A stretch of 64,000 nucleotides of DNA from Pomphorhynchus laevis (GCA_012934845.2 WNNJ02002877.1:1-64000), one strand, 5' to 3'; positions 19,601 through 28,613 are shown, counted from the first letter of the stretch. Translations and numbers: made by a program. The notes: a model not told the origin generated them from the letters alone.

Positions 19601-20800
19601 ATACCTTAATCTTTATTTAAAAAAATCAATTGCATTATGTTTCTAATGCATATATATTTATACCCTTTTGATAGCAGCTTTCTTAATTCACAATTTTCAA
19701 TTAATTCTAGATTATGGGTACATATATGTTCATTTATTTTATCAAAACTAAGACTTTTACAATTGCATTCTGTTTCCATTATGTTTCTAATATTATCGTT
19801 ACATATTGATTTTAATTCTTTATTATAATTACATTTTGAAACGAATTTCTTTTTTTGTATAATTACGTTACTCTGTCTAACACTTGTAGGAATTAAATAA
19901 ATTCAATTTTTTTATTTAAATTCGGTATTCCCAAATATGTTTTAAAACTTGAGAAATCCTAACATTTTTTTATTTGCGTACAATATAGTAAAAATTATTT
20001 ATAGCTAAAAATTATTTATTTATTTATTAAATAAAAATTAAATAATTAATTATTTATTTCCTAAAATTATTTAGGAAATTCACATCCCATTAAACAAAGT
20101 GTTATACTGGATTTTTTATTTTAAAGATTTGTAAAATCCTAAATTTAAGAAAAGTAACTTCGAAAAAAAATTCCCTTGGCTCGTATATTTATATTAAGAT
20201 ATAAATATATTAACATATTTGGTATTTCCAAATATGTTACTTGAAAGGTTCCATCATTTTACAAATCATTACTGTTGTAGAAAACAATAAAGTAAAAATG
20301 TATTAAAAAGTATATTGTAAAATATACATGAAGGTAATCATAAATCGTAAATGTTTTTTGGGTATTTTAATATAGCATGTGATATTTATAACGGTTGAAA
20401 TATTAATGTATTATATTAATATTTTAATATTTAAAATATTATATTATATTATAATATATTATATTAATATATTAATATTTTAAATATTAATATTTTGTTA
20501 AAATATTAATGTTTGATGGGCGAAATATAAAATTCCAATTAAGCTCTTAAATTGATAATCCAAGCATAAAGTTTGCAAAATACTTACAAAGGCAGGAAAT
20601 AAGTCGACATCTTCTAATTGGAGAGCATGATCGATAATTTCAGGAGGAGTGTTGAAAATTCTAAGAATATTATCAGCACTTGATGTACAAAAACAGCTAC
20701 CGTCAGGAGCCCTTTTAAAATTTAAAACGGTTATTGAAAAACAATAACATTATTTTACACGTTGATACCATTTACATCCCTTGAGAAAATTTCTTCGATG
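7480..20800 (-). CDS. WRAP53: WRAP53/TCAB1 (telomerase Cajal body protein 1), split and incomplete
   Basis: Five minus-strand exons read in compatible phase and match WRAP53/TCAB1, the WD40 protein that binds the CAB box of scaRNAs and telomerase RNA and takes them to Cajal bodies. In order: NFLKGCKW | [19 protein letters not shown]...LFPAF | DPVLSMPTHSLIYDFCWYPL | CLFATCKNSPVCLFDAYTG | EETVSATSISCDPSGQHLFC. Coordinates are about 20769-20800, 20588-20711, 10999-11087, 10861-10951 and 7480-7618. Introns are 57 bp, 9.5 kb, 47 bp and 3.2 kb. The first WD blades are covered; the N-terminal acidic region and the remaining blades were not found, so the gene probably continues beyond what can be read here. 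No stop interrupts the exons. Confidence 0.88.
8366..9601 (-). CDS. PLE-1 reverse transcriptase
   Basis: 411 codons uninterrupted. PLE landmarks: YWNPKLHKNSIKPRFIC (residues 51-67, equivalent of the PLE YGLPKIHK block), motif A YDFSTLYTN with catalytic D133, motif B KGVPMGGNSSPIIADLF (215-231), motif C FRYIDDICVF with D262-D263, and a PLE-type thumb near IPYNIKYNTLNNEI. The frame stays open upstream of the chosen ATG for about 35 codons (DKASNNFVFICKK), so the native start is probably further upstream. It ends at FLWMD, two residues before sister copies, with no C-terminal GIY-YIG domain. Very A+T-rich codons, unlike the host genes. Confidence 0.88.
   Translation of the reverse strand: MKEVNSNDLNVNPTYERSELSLETIITSHCSIMDKKGIKVELDNKTIPILYWNPKLHKNSIKPRFICSAFKCTLKPLSVYINKILKVIKTHFKKYCKVIEINTGIKHYFSINSTKEFLEQTKGINFQNINTYDFSTLYTNLDLVDIKEALVKLINLIFGKIYTYICYNNYNAYLTKIKPSSKYKYMDKIELIESLNILINQNYLKVGTSIFRQVKGVPMGGNSSPIIADLFLSFIEYEFVHNCVKTKSKQYKYMKYMFRYIDDICVFNSNNFYSISEQIYPESLILNKTNIDDKEGVYLDMNIKLTLTKTTINLYRKDDIFKFTRNIFLHEHSCIPYNIKYNTLNNEILRIATICYDIGFLQNHLNNLIDTYFKLGYYKNNIKQKIVKYINQHNNIKNKFKLLSGKFLWMD
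9825..9959 (-). CDS. GIY-YIG-like endonuclease C-terminus, 5' of PLE-1 RT
   Basis: 45 codons ending in a stop: key stretch NLRILEAIFIKAMNSTINR. PLE GIY-YIG endonucleases end with a conserved Glu in a (L/I)EA-x-I-I/K helix followed by an Asn, and this piece matches that pattern. It has GCG, CGT and CGC codons, less A+T-rich than the RT. It lies upstream of the RT, whereas most animal PLEs carry the domain after the RT. It is only a fragment and the GIY...YIG motif itself is not present. Confidence 0.5.
   Translation of the reverse strand, partial: DSTKYLMKERNVVNLRILEAIFIKAMNSTINRKDEEFVKTLKIF
9982..10116 (+). CDS. Inverted copy of the endonuclease C-terminus
   Basis: Perfect inverse duplicate of 9825-9959 across a 20-bp loop (9961-9980). 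It reads in plus orientation with the same stop and the same TTTTACAG-ATG downstream (near 10168-10175). Confidence 0.6.
   Translation, partial: DSTKYLMKERNVVNLRILEAIFIKAMNSTINRKDEEFVKTLKIF
10250..10855. other. AT-rich intronic stretch
   Basis: No gene or family-level repeat recognised; many short AT palindromes. Confidence 0.5.
10861..10951 (-). CDS. WRAP53: WRAP53 exon: CLFATCKNSPVCLFDAYTG
   Basis: 91 bp between a TTTATCAG acceptor and a GTAATA donor. It encodes the segment equivalent to human ASSSRENPIHIWDAFTG...YNHL. One base completes the codon begun in the upstream exon. Confidence 0.88.
10999..11087 (-). CDS. WRAP53: WRAP53 exon: SLIYDFCWYPLMNSS
   Basis: 89 bp between a TTCTAG acceptor and a GTATCA donor; phase 0 entry, phase 2 exit. 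It matches human TIYDYCWYSLMSS. The following intron (10952-10998) is only 47 bp. Confidence 0.9.
11480..12010 (-). mobile_element. Tc1/mariner-type (IS630 superfamily) transposase relic
   Basis: Minus-strand pieces in more than one frame: FFDESGFNLHNFQQLGYSP (first catalytic Asp region), then NIFFLYAINIQGI, then the VMDNATIHK-like block near 11690 and remnants of the region before the final catalytic acid. The order and spacing fit an IS630-type DDE transposase. Heavily decayed by frameshifts and stops. No terminal inverted repeats identified. Confidence 0.6.
12020..12870. other. Transposon flank and AT-rich filler
   Basis: Possibly the decayed N-terminal half of the Tc1-like transposase (12020-12170), then low-complexity AT sequence. 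No gene. Confidence 0.4.
12877..13405 (-). CDS. Coding-like block, function unknown
   Basis: Distinctly less AT-rich than its surroundings and open in one minus-strand frame for most of its length. It reads TEQNKSAKAKSLFSTPFRK early, GKDHIVLDSLLIDIQDLQN and LGFDDIYYQQLCEQC in the middle, FGKFADCYAVKLAMHHILL later, and ends KRPQKSSLPG and stop. One in-frame TAA near 13298 interrupts it unless a splice skips it (TTCTAG acceptor just after). It is hydrophilic with a basic tail. It lies inside the long WRAP53 intron. Family not recognised; possibly a decayed transposon or nested gene. Confidence 0.4.
13440..14080. other. AT-rich stretch, no gene
   Basis: Nothing supported, apart from a short duplicated phrase (TTAGACTGAACTA) at 14024-14070. 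Confidence 0.5.
14083..14240 (-). mobile_element. tRNA-derived SINE candidate
   Basis: On the minus strand a Pol III B-box-like AGAGTTCAAATCC (14165-14177) is followed by a body in which GGGTC-GAAA (14121-14129) and CTGATGA-GACCC (14083-14094) face each other across 26 nt. The A box is unclear and no second copy or tail was found in the window, so SINE status is tentative. Confidence 0.3.
14277..14313. repeat. 12-bp stem hairpin
   Basis: AACACCACTGGA (14277-14288) and TCCAGTGGTGTT (14302-14313) are exact reverse complements around a 13-nt loop. Confidence 0.8.
14320..16150. other. AT-rich intronic stretch with a fold-back
   Basis: No gene. At about 14805-14915, CTATAAACGTTTTTATTTC and GAAATAAAAACGTTTATAAA form a fold-back with a T-rich centre, perhaps a MITE-like remnant. 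The rest is low complexity. Confidence 0.45.
16165..16310 (+). CDS. Possible exon, unrecognised
   Basis: Open plus-strand segment between an AAG and a GTAAAG donor-like site. It reads ASIDVLRRIMIANVSFREEY then RRKQRFDNKLGEAKHILG, a basic helix-like sequence with normal codon use in an AT-rich surround. No family recognised and no partner exon found. Confidence 0.3.
16487..16612 (-). CDS. Possible exon, unrecognised
   Basis: Minus-strand open segment from a GAACAG acceptor to a GTACAC donor. It reads FQPNSPIVLRYQLANTSTP then FQLFNLSNVDVISEHVNYI. Looks protein-like, but I cannot name it. It lies in the same intron and orientation as the block at 12877-13405 and might belong with it. Confidence 0.3.
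16660..17188. other. AT-rich stretch, no gene
   Basis: A phrase at about 15920-15965 recurs at about 16975-17025 (AGTTTTATGTTTTTGACNTTATT), a short dispersed duplication. Nothing else seen. Confidence 0.4.
17191..18110 (+). repeat. About 507-bp unit, two tandem diverged copies
   Basis: AGTAAGCTGATRAAGGAAGG at 17191 recurs at 17698. Matching blocks continue in order: CTGTCCTGTGAAG, GCAAACCATACCA, AGTACTGTCGAAGTTGTGTA, TTAAGCTTCC-like and TATTAATATNACGTCACC. A 62-aa frame in copy 2 (17674-17862) is not kept in copy 1, so it is not called as coding. Family unassigned. Confidence 0.75.
18120..18960 (-). mobile_element. PLE-1 3' fragments (two)
   Basis: 18120-18376 is a pLTR with the structured core. 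18377-18700 encodes the RT C-terminus (from HEHSCIPYN to LSGKFLWMDNK). A second, shorter RT C-terminal piece lies at about 18760-18930. Both are in minus orientation and 5' truncated. Confidence 0.88.
18961..19620. other. AT-rich stretch, no gene
   Basis: A lone B-box-like AAGTTCAAATCCTG at about 19310-19323 is the only notable word. Confidence 0.4.
19625..19890 (-). mobile_element. PLE N-terminal domain fragment
   Basis: An open minus-strand frame of about 85 codons reads SNVIIQKKKFVSKCNYNKEL, then CNCKSLSFDKINEH, then ENCELRKLLSKGYKYI. PLE proteins share an N-terminal motif of the form NLS-x(n)-E-x-x-LLSKG-x-x-F/Y ahead of the RT, which this resembles. Codon bias is like PLE-1. It may be the missing 5' part of that family. 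No ATG at its start; truncated on both sides. Confidence 0.4.
19900..20580. other. AT-rich stretch, no gene
   Basis: Low-complexity ATATTAATATT palindromes at 20395-20520; nothing else supported. Confidence 0.6.
20588..20711 (-). CDS. WRAP53: WRAP53 exon: [19 protein letters not shown]
   Basis: 124 bp between an AAAAG acceptor and a GTAAGTA donor. Closely matches the human block [20 protein letters not shown]; the Trp codon is split over the 57-bp intron upstream. Confidence 0.93.
20769..20800 (-). CDS. WRAP53: WRAP53 exon end: NFLKGCKW
   Basis: Reads NFLKGCK plus TG, then the donor GTATCA; human has PENFLKGCKW at the same place. The 5' boundary of this exon is uncertain (the frame stays open to about 20835 but the upstream residues do not match the family). 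Confidence 0.8.
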
Positions 20801-20839
20801 TAAAAACATCTTATCAATTGAGCAAATGCAATGAAACAT

Positions 20840-21150
20840 TTTATCGGATGATTTCAGTTGAAACTTACGATCAGCAACAATCGACGAATCCCAAATATGA
20901 AATAAAAATATGAAAAATTATGTTTCGCTTTGAAAAGTTAAAATTTTCCAGAAATGCAAATATAAATCATTTAAACATTATACGTCATTACAAAAGATGG
21001 GGGACTAACCAAAGAAAATGGATTTGATATCTTCAAAGGCTTTCTTCCAAATTGATAAACTAGAACTAATAATTAGTAATTTTACTTTCACAATAAAAAA
21101 ACTTATCCCAATCTTAAAACTTGCTGATAATTAGTAATTAATTTTTTATA
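20840..21150. other. No further WRAP53 exon identified
   Basis: Searched on the minus strand for the aromatic-rich block that precedes NFLKGCKW in the family; nothing convincing. Confidence 0.4.
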
Positions 21151-21154
21151 TTAA

Positions 21155-21400
21155 TTAAAGAAGGTAGTTGCCTAGGGAAGGATCTTCATCCGACTCCAAA
21201 AAGGATGCCGCATTCCCTCGTTGCACAGCTGCGCTTATTCGTTGCATGATCCAGCTGAATGCGCGTTTATCTCCGGTCGTCCGCTCTAACCTGGAATAAA
21301 GATGGCTTAAAAACGCAGAAGCGCTGAAACCGACCGCGTCTAGTGTTTCGATGGCGATGGGGACGAACAAATAATGTCGATCCTCGACAATCTTTGGCAA
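21155..21400 (-). mobile_element. Transposon-derived C-terminal peptide
   Basis: 81 codons: VPIAIETLDAVGFSASAFL, then LERTTGDKRAFSWIMQRIS and VQRGNAASFLES. This AxETLGxxGxxA...TGDxR...QRxSxxxQRGNAA pattern is common at the end of transposon ORFs in invertebrates. The same peptide, diverged, recurs at 29778-31085 and 31361-31543. I cannot name the element class. Confidence 0.5.
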
Positions 21401-21409
21401 TTTAAAATA

Positions 21410-22020
21410 ACTAATTTCGCCATTAATCTGATTAACTTTTGCATATTGATTAATAGATTAAAATTAATTAATAGATTAGTAATTAAGTAATTTAAATTAA
21501 TTATTAGATTAATAATTAATAATTAATTATCATGCATGGAAATACATCATTAGGAATTTCAGAAGTATTAAATTAATATTAATTTGATTACTAGATAATA
21601 ATTAGATTGCTCGATATTACTAGATTCCTATTAACTTTAAGTTTCCAGTAGATTCTAAACCAGGGAATTATTAAGTTAATGAATTTAATATTTATTTTTA
21701 TATAAAACAATAAGATAAAGTAAAGTCATATGTTAAGTTACCCCAATGTATATAAAATTTTTATAATATTTCAACATTTTTTATCGACCATCGAGTAAAT
21801 GACTGACAAAAAACTGACTAAAAATGACTGATTATAAAATTCAGTTGCAGATCAATTTGCAAGTTAGTTCCGCTAACTATGGTTGCGGAGAGTAATTCTT
21901 CTGATTTCGTAATTTGTATTTTAAATTTCAATTTTTTTATTTCAATTTTTTTAATTGAAATAAAAATAGAGTTAAAATTTTTTTTTAAATAAAGTTAGTT
22001 ATTATTAGTTATTAGTTAGT
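21410..22020. other. AT-rich stretch, no gene
   Basis: Nothing recognised. Confidence 0.5.
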
Positions 22021-22027
22021 TATTTTA

Positions 22028-23330
22028 TCTAACTGAGTCTACGTATTTGATATAATTATAAAATAAACGAAACATAATAATGCTAAATCAACATTTAATA
22101 ATTAAATAATAAAATAAATAATTGTTATAAGATTTTTTATAATTTAAATCAAGTTAAAATAAAAAATTGAAATTTAAAATAAACATCATTTTTATGAATT
22201 GACTAATAAATTACAGACGTTTTATCAGAATAAGAAATGAGTTTGTTAATATCAACGTATATGTTTATAAATACCAAAGACCTTTTCTAAAAATAAAAGA
22301 AAATGATGATACGAATAAATCAAATCAGCTACTGAGTCTACGTATTTAATATAATTATAAACTAAATAAAACACAATAATGCTAAATCAAAATTTAATAA
22401 TTAAATAATAAAATTAATAATTGTTTTTAGATTTTCTAAGATTTATATCAAGTTAAAATAAATAGTTTAATTTAATTAAATAGTTTACATTAAACTATTT
22501 AATATGAAATAGAGATATAAAATAAACCTCTCAGAATGATTGTGTAGAATCAAATCAGCTAACTGAGTCTACGTATTTAATATAATTATAAAATAAACAA
22601 AACATAATAATGCTAAATCAAAATTTAATAATTAAATAATAAAATAAATAATTGTTATAAGATTTTTTATAATTTAAATGAAGTTAAAATAAAAAATTGT
22701 AATTTAAAATAAAAGTCGTTTTTATGAATTGACTAATAAATTACAGACGTTTTATCAGAATAAGAAATGAGTTTGTTAATATCAACGTATATGTTTATAA
22801 ATACCAAAGACCTTTTCTAAAAATAAAGGAAAATGATGATACGAAAAAATCAAATCAGCTACTGAGTCTACGTATTTAATATAATTATAAACTAAATAAA
22901 ACACAATAATGCTAAATCAAAATTTAATAATTAAATAATAAAATTAATAATTGTTTTTAGATTTTCTAAGATTTATATCAAGTTAAAATAAATAGTTTAA
23001 TTTAATTAAATAGTTTACATTAAACTATTTAATATGAAATAGAGATATAAAATAAACCTCTCAGAATGATTGTGTAGAATCAAATCAGCTAACTGAGTCT
23101 ACGTATTTAAAATAATTATAAAATAAACAAAACATAATAATGCTAAATCAAAATTTAATAATTAAATAATAAAATTAATAATTATTATTTTATTTTCTAT
23201 AATTTAAATCAAGTTAAAATAAAAAATTGAAATTTAAAATAAACGTCATTTTTATGAATTGACTAATAAATAACAGACGTTGTATCAGAATAAGAATTAG
23301 AGGTCATCTTCAAGTTAAAATAAAAATTTA
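22028..23330 (-). repeat. Array of five PLE-1 terminal-repeat fragments, 530-bp higher-order unit
   Basis: The PLE-1 end motif ACTGAGTCTACGTATTT recurs five times in the same orientation (near 22030, 22331, 22563, 22862 and 23093). Two alternating spacer types follow it: GAGTTTGTTAATATCAACG in units 1 and 3, AATAGTTTAATTTAATT in units 2 and 4. The spacing 22321 to 22851 and 22551 to 23081 shows a 530-bp higher-order duplication. No RT sequence in the array. Confidence 0.85.
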
Positions 23331-23400
23331 AATTTAAAATAAAAGTCATTTTTATAAAACTTATATAGTCTTATATAAGCCTTATTTTTATAAGACTTAT

Positions 23401-23440
23401 AGGCGTGCAGTTGGCACGCGTTTGCCACGTTAAAAATAAC
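23401..23440 (+). repeat. Solo LINE 3' tail hairpin
   Basis: GCGTGCAGTTGGCACGC then GTTTGCCACGTTAAAAATAA: the conserved 3' end of the CR1-like LINEs of this window, with no LINE body in front of it. Confidence 0.65.
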
Positions 23441-23454
23441 TATATTATTTTTAA

Positions 23455-25500
23455 TGTCGGAATTGCGCCAGTCCAAGCAATTCGCTTCTTCAACATCACT
23501 TAAAAGTTCTCCAACCTCACTCCCTCCAAATCTCCGTGCTTACTATCTTTCTCTCCGTCGTTCCCATCTCATTCTTACGCGAACTAAACGTACTCTCTTT
23601 TGGCGAAATCAACTCGAGTCCTCTTCCAACTCTAAATCTCATTGGAAAATATCAAACTAAATTCTTTCATGATCATATACCCCTTGCAACATAAATCAGA
23701 TTAATTTTCCTCTTATCTGCAATCTAACCTATCTAATTAAATTTCCGCCATGCACATACGCCCCTTGTATCCTCTCATCCCTTCAAATACTTCCCTCTAA
23801 GAACTATTCCACCTTCTTCCCGTTTCGTCTGACGAGGTTTCTTCGATTCTTCTGTCATTACCTAATAAAACCTCTCCTTCTGACCCAATTCCCACTCACT
23901 TGCTTAAAAAAATCTGCTCATTTATCTCAACCTTATTAACCACATTTGTTCAACTTGTCTATCCGCAGCCGCACATTTCTTTCTTACTGGAAATGCGCAA
24001 CAGTTCGAACTCTCCTCAAAAAGCAATCACTACTATTAATTAGTACCGTCAATAGTAGGGTAGTATCACAACCCTTCACTACTTAAAGGGTAGTATCACT
24101 ACCCGTCACTACTATCTTTGTACCGTCCTATCTCACTTCTTGCAACCCTCTCTAAACTCCTTGAGCGTCTCGTTCTCAAGCAAGTCAATACATATCTCTT
24201 TTCTTCCAACTTATTTCCTCCCTTCCAAGCCGCTTTTCGCTCTAATCACTCTACTGAAATTGCATGTCTTAAAGTTTATAACGACTTATTAATTTCGCGC
24301 GATCAAAACTTATGTAGTGTCGTAGTTTCTCTTGATCTCTCTATGCTTTTTCGACATTGTCAATCACTGGATTATTCTCCATCGTCTTCGTCATGATTAT
24401 GGCTTCTCTTAACATACTATGGCTTGGTTTTCTTCACATCTATCAAACCGTACTTTTCGCGTTTGTTCTAACTCTTCTCTCCCGCATCCTTCTTCCATCC
24501 CGTCCAGTGTTCCACAAGGCTCCGTATTTGGCCCTATGCTTTCTCTCTTCTTATCGGTGATTTATCTTCTATTTCTCATACATTTAACTTCCATGTTATG
24601 CAATATGCTGATGACATTATCATCTATGCTCATGCACCTGCTTATCGTATTCATGATCTTAGTGTTTCTGTTTCCATCTGTCTTGTCTCAATTTCCAATC
24701 ATCTTTCTTCCCTTCGCCTTTCTCTGAATCCTGATAAATATAAAATTATGTGGATCCTACCTCGAAGCTTCGGCGTAGAACCTCCTTCCGTATCACTAAA
24801 TTCTACAATTCTTCCTGTCGTCGATAATCTCGTTTTTTTAGGCTTTCATTTCGACAACCGACTTTCACTTAAACCTTTTGTTAGAGATAAAGTACGCTCA
24901 TCTACCTTGATACTCTACAATCTCCGTCAAGTTCGTGGATTGATCAATTTCCCTTCTTGTATGACTCTCATATCATCTCTCCTTTTTTCTAGACTTGATT
25001 ACTGTCTTAGTCTATTTTCCAACTCACCTAAATCCACTCTTCTTCCACTACAACGCATCATCAACGCTGCCGTTCGAGTTCTCCTCCGTCTTCGTCGTTT
25101 TGATCATACATCCCACTATCTTGTTTCTCTTGATTGGCCTACCATTTATTGTCGTGTTCAAATTCGTCTTCTTATCATTGCTTTTCGCCTTATAACTTCT
25201 CATACCCCTTCATTTCTCAACCTTCCTTTTCTCGACAATTCTCGTACTGTGTATTGTGCTCTGTGTTCCCGTAATTCCCTTCTTTTACATGTCCCAATCT
25301 ACTCTACCTCTTTTGGCTTCCGCTCCTTCGTTGTGGCTGCTCCGCTCTTGTGGAATCAACTGCCTATTTATATCTGCCAATCAACATCAATGCCATGCTT
25401 CAAACGCCGTTTGAACAATTAGCTAATTAATTTGTGACTTTTGCTGTTCTTCTTTTTGTTAGCGTGTAGTTTGCACACATTTGCAACGTTAAATAAATTA
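23455..25500 (+). mobile_element. CR1-like LINE, family A, degenerate copy
   Basis: Nucleotide and protein similarity to the near full-length element at 55765-60390 runs throughout, in pieces with deletions and frameshifts. The best part is 24598-25422 (274 codons): MQYADDIIIYAHAPAYRIH (RT motif C), FLGFHFDNRLSLKPF, RLDYCLSLFSNSPKS. The start falls at the RT linker region; the 3' end is the family hairpin at 25462-25495 plus an ATT-rich tail. Confidence 0.9.
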
Positions 25501-25509
25501 TTATTATTG

Positions 25510-25700
25510 CCCCGCGCGGTTACATGGTGGAGACGTGTGCATTGCGAACTCTATGTACGGAGTTCAAACCTCGAGCATGCTCTTTCTATTGACTTCTTTG
25601 TAAGCACACGCCAAAGCCACAGCATTGCGGTGTCGAAAGACGTAGTGGCACCCGATGATGAAGCGGGTTCACTCTTCATTGTTATTATAAAGCAATTCGA
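25510..25700 (+). mobile_element. tRNA-like SINE candidate
   Basis: A GGTTACATGG A-box-like word (about 25518) and B-box-like GAGTTCAAACC (25560-25570) are spaced as in Pol III promoters, followed by a 130-bp GC-richer body. No second copy in the window and the cloverleaf is poor. Confidence 0.3.
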
Positions 25701-25744
25701 ACAATAATATATATAGCTAAAGCTTCCTTATATCACATCGATGA

Positions 25745-26130
25745 TAAAACGTCGTTAACTGTATAAACAGACGCATCGATTTCGTGTATTAGATCAACCC
25801 TGAACGTTGACGGACATCCAATCGCATTCGTTTCAAGAACACCATCTAGAAACGAAATAAAATATTTATCAGTCGAGAAGGAAGCACATGCTATCGTGGA
25901 AACTAAAGAAATTGAGGCACTTTTTGGTTGGTGAGCATTTTCGGAAATTCACTGATGAAAATGTAAGCTTTAGTTTTCAAGGTGGCCGAAAGAACAAAAT
26001 CAAGAATGATAAGATAGAAAGATTGAAACTCGAGCTGGCTTGCTACGACTTTACGAGATCAATTCGACCTGGTTATCAAAATAGTCCATCAGGTACTTTT
26101 TCTAGCATGTGCGCTTTTATAAGTAGTCAC
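25745..26130 (+). mobile_element. Ty3/gypsy-like LTR retrotransposon fossil, RNase H part
   Basis: Plus-strand pieces resemble the RNase H region of Ty3/gypsy polyproteins (GHPIAFVSRTPSRNEIKY, VEKEAHAIVE and KIERLKLELACYDF). Only this part was recognised; no LTRs, integrase or gag were seen. It is clearly broken, with a few breaks, and looks old. Confidence 0.6.
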
Positions 26131-26159
26131 CAAAATCTACATTGAAATCATGCATAATT

Positions 26160-27893
26160 ATAATTAAATTAGCTAACTGAGTCTACGTATTGTTATATAA
26201 TTATAAAATAAACAAAACATAATAATGCTAAATCAAAATTTAATAATTAAATAATAAAATTAATAGTTGTGTTTAGATTTTCTATAATTTAAATCAAGTT
26301 AAAAAATAAAAATAAAATTTAAAATAAACGTCATTTTTATGAATTGACTAATAAATAACAGATGTTGTATCAGAATAAGAATTAGAGGTCATCAGGAGGA
26401 ACTGCTATGCTATCAGGTTTCGGCCCCTAACTCCTCTACCCAACATAGCAGCGGGGCCAAATACATGCTAATGATGTATTTCCTCTGAAATAACTATCTA
26501 GTATCTTATTCTAATGCAAAGTATATTATTTATTATCCATCCATAAAAATTTGCCACTTAAGAGTTTAAATTTATTCTTTATATTATTGTGTTGATTTAT
26601 ATATTTTACTATTTTCTGCTTGATGTTATTTTTATAGTAACCTAGTTTAAAATATGTATCTATTAAATTATTTAAATGATTTTGAATAAAGCCAATATCA
26701 TTACATATTGTTGCAATTCTTAAAATTTCATTATTTAATGTATTATATTTTATATTATATGGTATGCATGAATACTCATGCAAAAATATGTTTCTTGTAA
26801 ATTTAAATATGTCATCTTTACGATATAAATTAATAGTAGATTTACTTAATGTTAATTTAATGTTCATATCTAGATATACACCTTCTTTATCATCAATATT
26901 GGTTTTGTTAAGAATAAGGCTTTCTGGATAAATTTGTTCACTAATTGAATAAAAATTATTAGAATAAAATACACATATATCATCAATGTATCGAAACATA
27001 TATTTCATATATTTATATTGTTTAGATTTAGTTTTTACACAGTTATGAACAAATTCATATTCTATAAAGCTTAAAAACAAGCCAGCTATAATTGGGCTAC
27101 TATTACCACGCATTGGAACACCTTTTACTTATCTAACTATAGATGTCCCTACTTTTATATAATTTTGATTTATCAAAATATTTAAGGATTCTATTAATTC
27201 AATTTTATCCATATATTTATATTTGCTTGATGGCTTAATTGTTGTTAGATAGGCGTTATAATTATTATAACATATATATGTATATCTTTTTCCGAATATA
27301 AGATTAATTAATTTTACTAACGCTTCTTTTATATCTACTAAATCTAGATTTGTATAAAGCGTACTTAAATCGTATGTATTTATATTTTGAAAATTTATTA
27401 CTTTTGTCTGTTCTAAAAATTCTTTTGTAGAATTAATACTGAAATAGTGTTTTATACCAGTATTAATTTCGATTACCTTGCAATATTTTTTAAAGTGTGT
27501 TTTAATTACTTTAAGTATTTTATTTATATAGACAGAAAGTGGTTTTAATGTACATTTAAACGCACTACATATGAACCTAGGTTTTATTGAATTTTTATGT
27601 AATTTTAGATTCCAATATAATATAGGTATAGTTTTATTATCTGATTCAACCCTTATACCCTTTTTATCCATTATAGAACAGTGACTTGTAATAATTGTTT
27701 CTAAACTCAACTCACTACGTTCATATGTTGGATTTACATTTAAATCATTAGAATTAACCTCTTTTATTAGTATATCATAATAAGGCTTTTTGCATATGAA
27801 GACAAAGTTATTACTAGCGTTATCAATAGTTGTTATTATATAGTTATCCTTTAATTAATAAAATGATAGTTTCATTTAAAAGCGCAAAAATTT
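26160..27893 (-). mobile_element. PLE-1 copy, near-complete RT
   Basis: pLTR at 26160-26525 with the structured core, then RT in minus orientation 26526-27710. The two long frames correspond to residues ending at VGTSIVR and starting at MRGNSSPIIAG, so the copy is lightly broken near motif B; motifs A and C (FRYIDDICVF) are intact. It ends 5' at the same GCGCAAAAATTT point as the copy at 7996-10230. Confidence 0.9.
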
Positions 27894-28613
27894 CTATCCG
27901 TGATACAGCTACTACACCCTCGAACAATATTTGTGACAAACAAGTAAGCCCCAAAGAAAATACCATCATTTTTGCATGAGCATTCATGCATACCATATAA
28001 TATAAAATATAATACATTAAATAATGAAATTTTAAGAATTGCAACAATATGTAATGATATTGGCTTTCTTCAAAATCATTTAAATAATTTAATAGATACA
28101 TATTTTAAACTAGGTTACTATAAAAATAACATCAAGCAGAAAATAGTAAAATATATAAATCAACACAATAATATAAAGAATAAATTTAAACTCTTAAGTG
28201 GCAAATTTTTATGGATGGATAATAAATAATATACTTTGCATTAGAATAAGATACTAGATAGTTATTTCAGAGGAAATACATCATTAGTATGTATTTGGCC
28301 CCGCTGCTATGTTGGGTAGAGGAGTTAGGGGCCGAAACCTGATAGCATAGCAGTTCCTCCTGATGACCTCTAATTCTTATTCTGATACAACGTCTGTTAT
28401 TTATTAGTCAATTCATAAAAATGACGTTTATTTTGAATTTTATTTTTTATTTTATTTTATTTTTTTAACTTGATTTAAATTATAGAAAATCTAAAAACAA
28501 TTTTTAATTTTATTATTCAATTATTAAATTTTGATTTAGCATTATTATGTTTTGTTTATTTTATAATTATATTAAATACGTAGACTCAGTTAGCTGATTT
28601 AATCCCTATCCGT
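27894..28613 (+). mobile_element. PLE-1 3' fragment in inverse orientation
   Basis: 27972-28229 encodes the RT C-terminus (HEHSCIPYN...FLWMDNK) and is followed by a full pLTR to about 28603. CTATCCGT occurs at 27894-27901 and again at 28606-28613, which may be a target-site duplication. With the neighbouring copy it forms a large inverted pair. Confidence 0.85.

Noticed and set aside
25510-25580. Functional tRNA gene
   Set aside because: Box-like words are present but acceptor, anticodon and T stems do not fold into a proper cloverleaf.
25441-25707. 88-aa ORF as a gene
   Set aside because: It runs from a LINE 3' tail into a tRNA-like repeat; no protein similarity.
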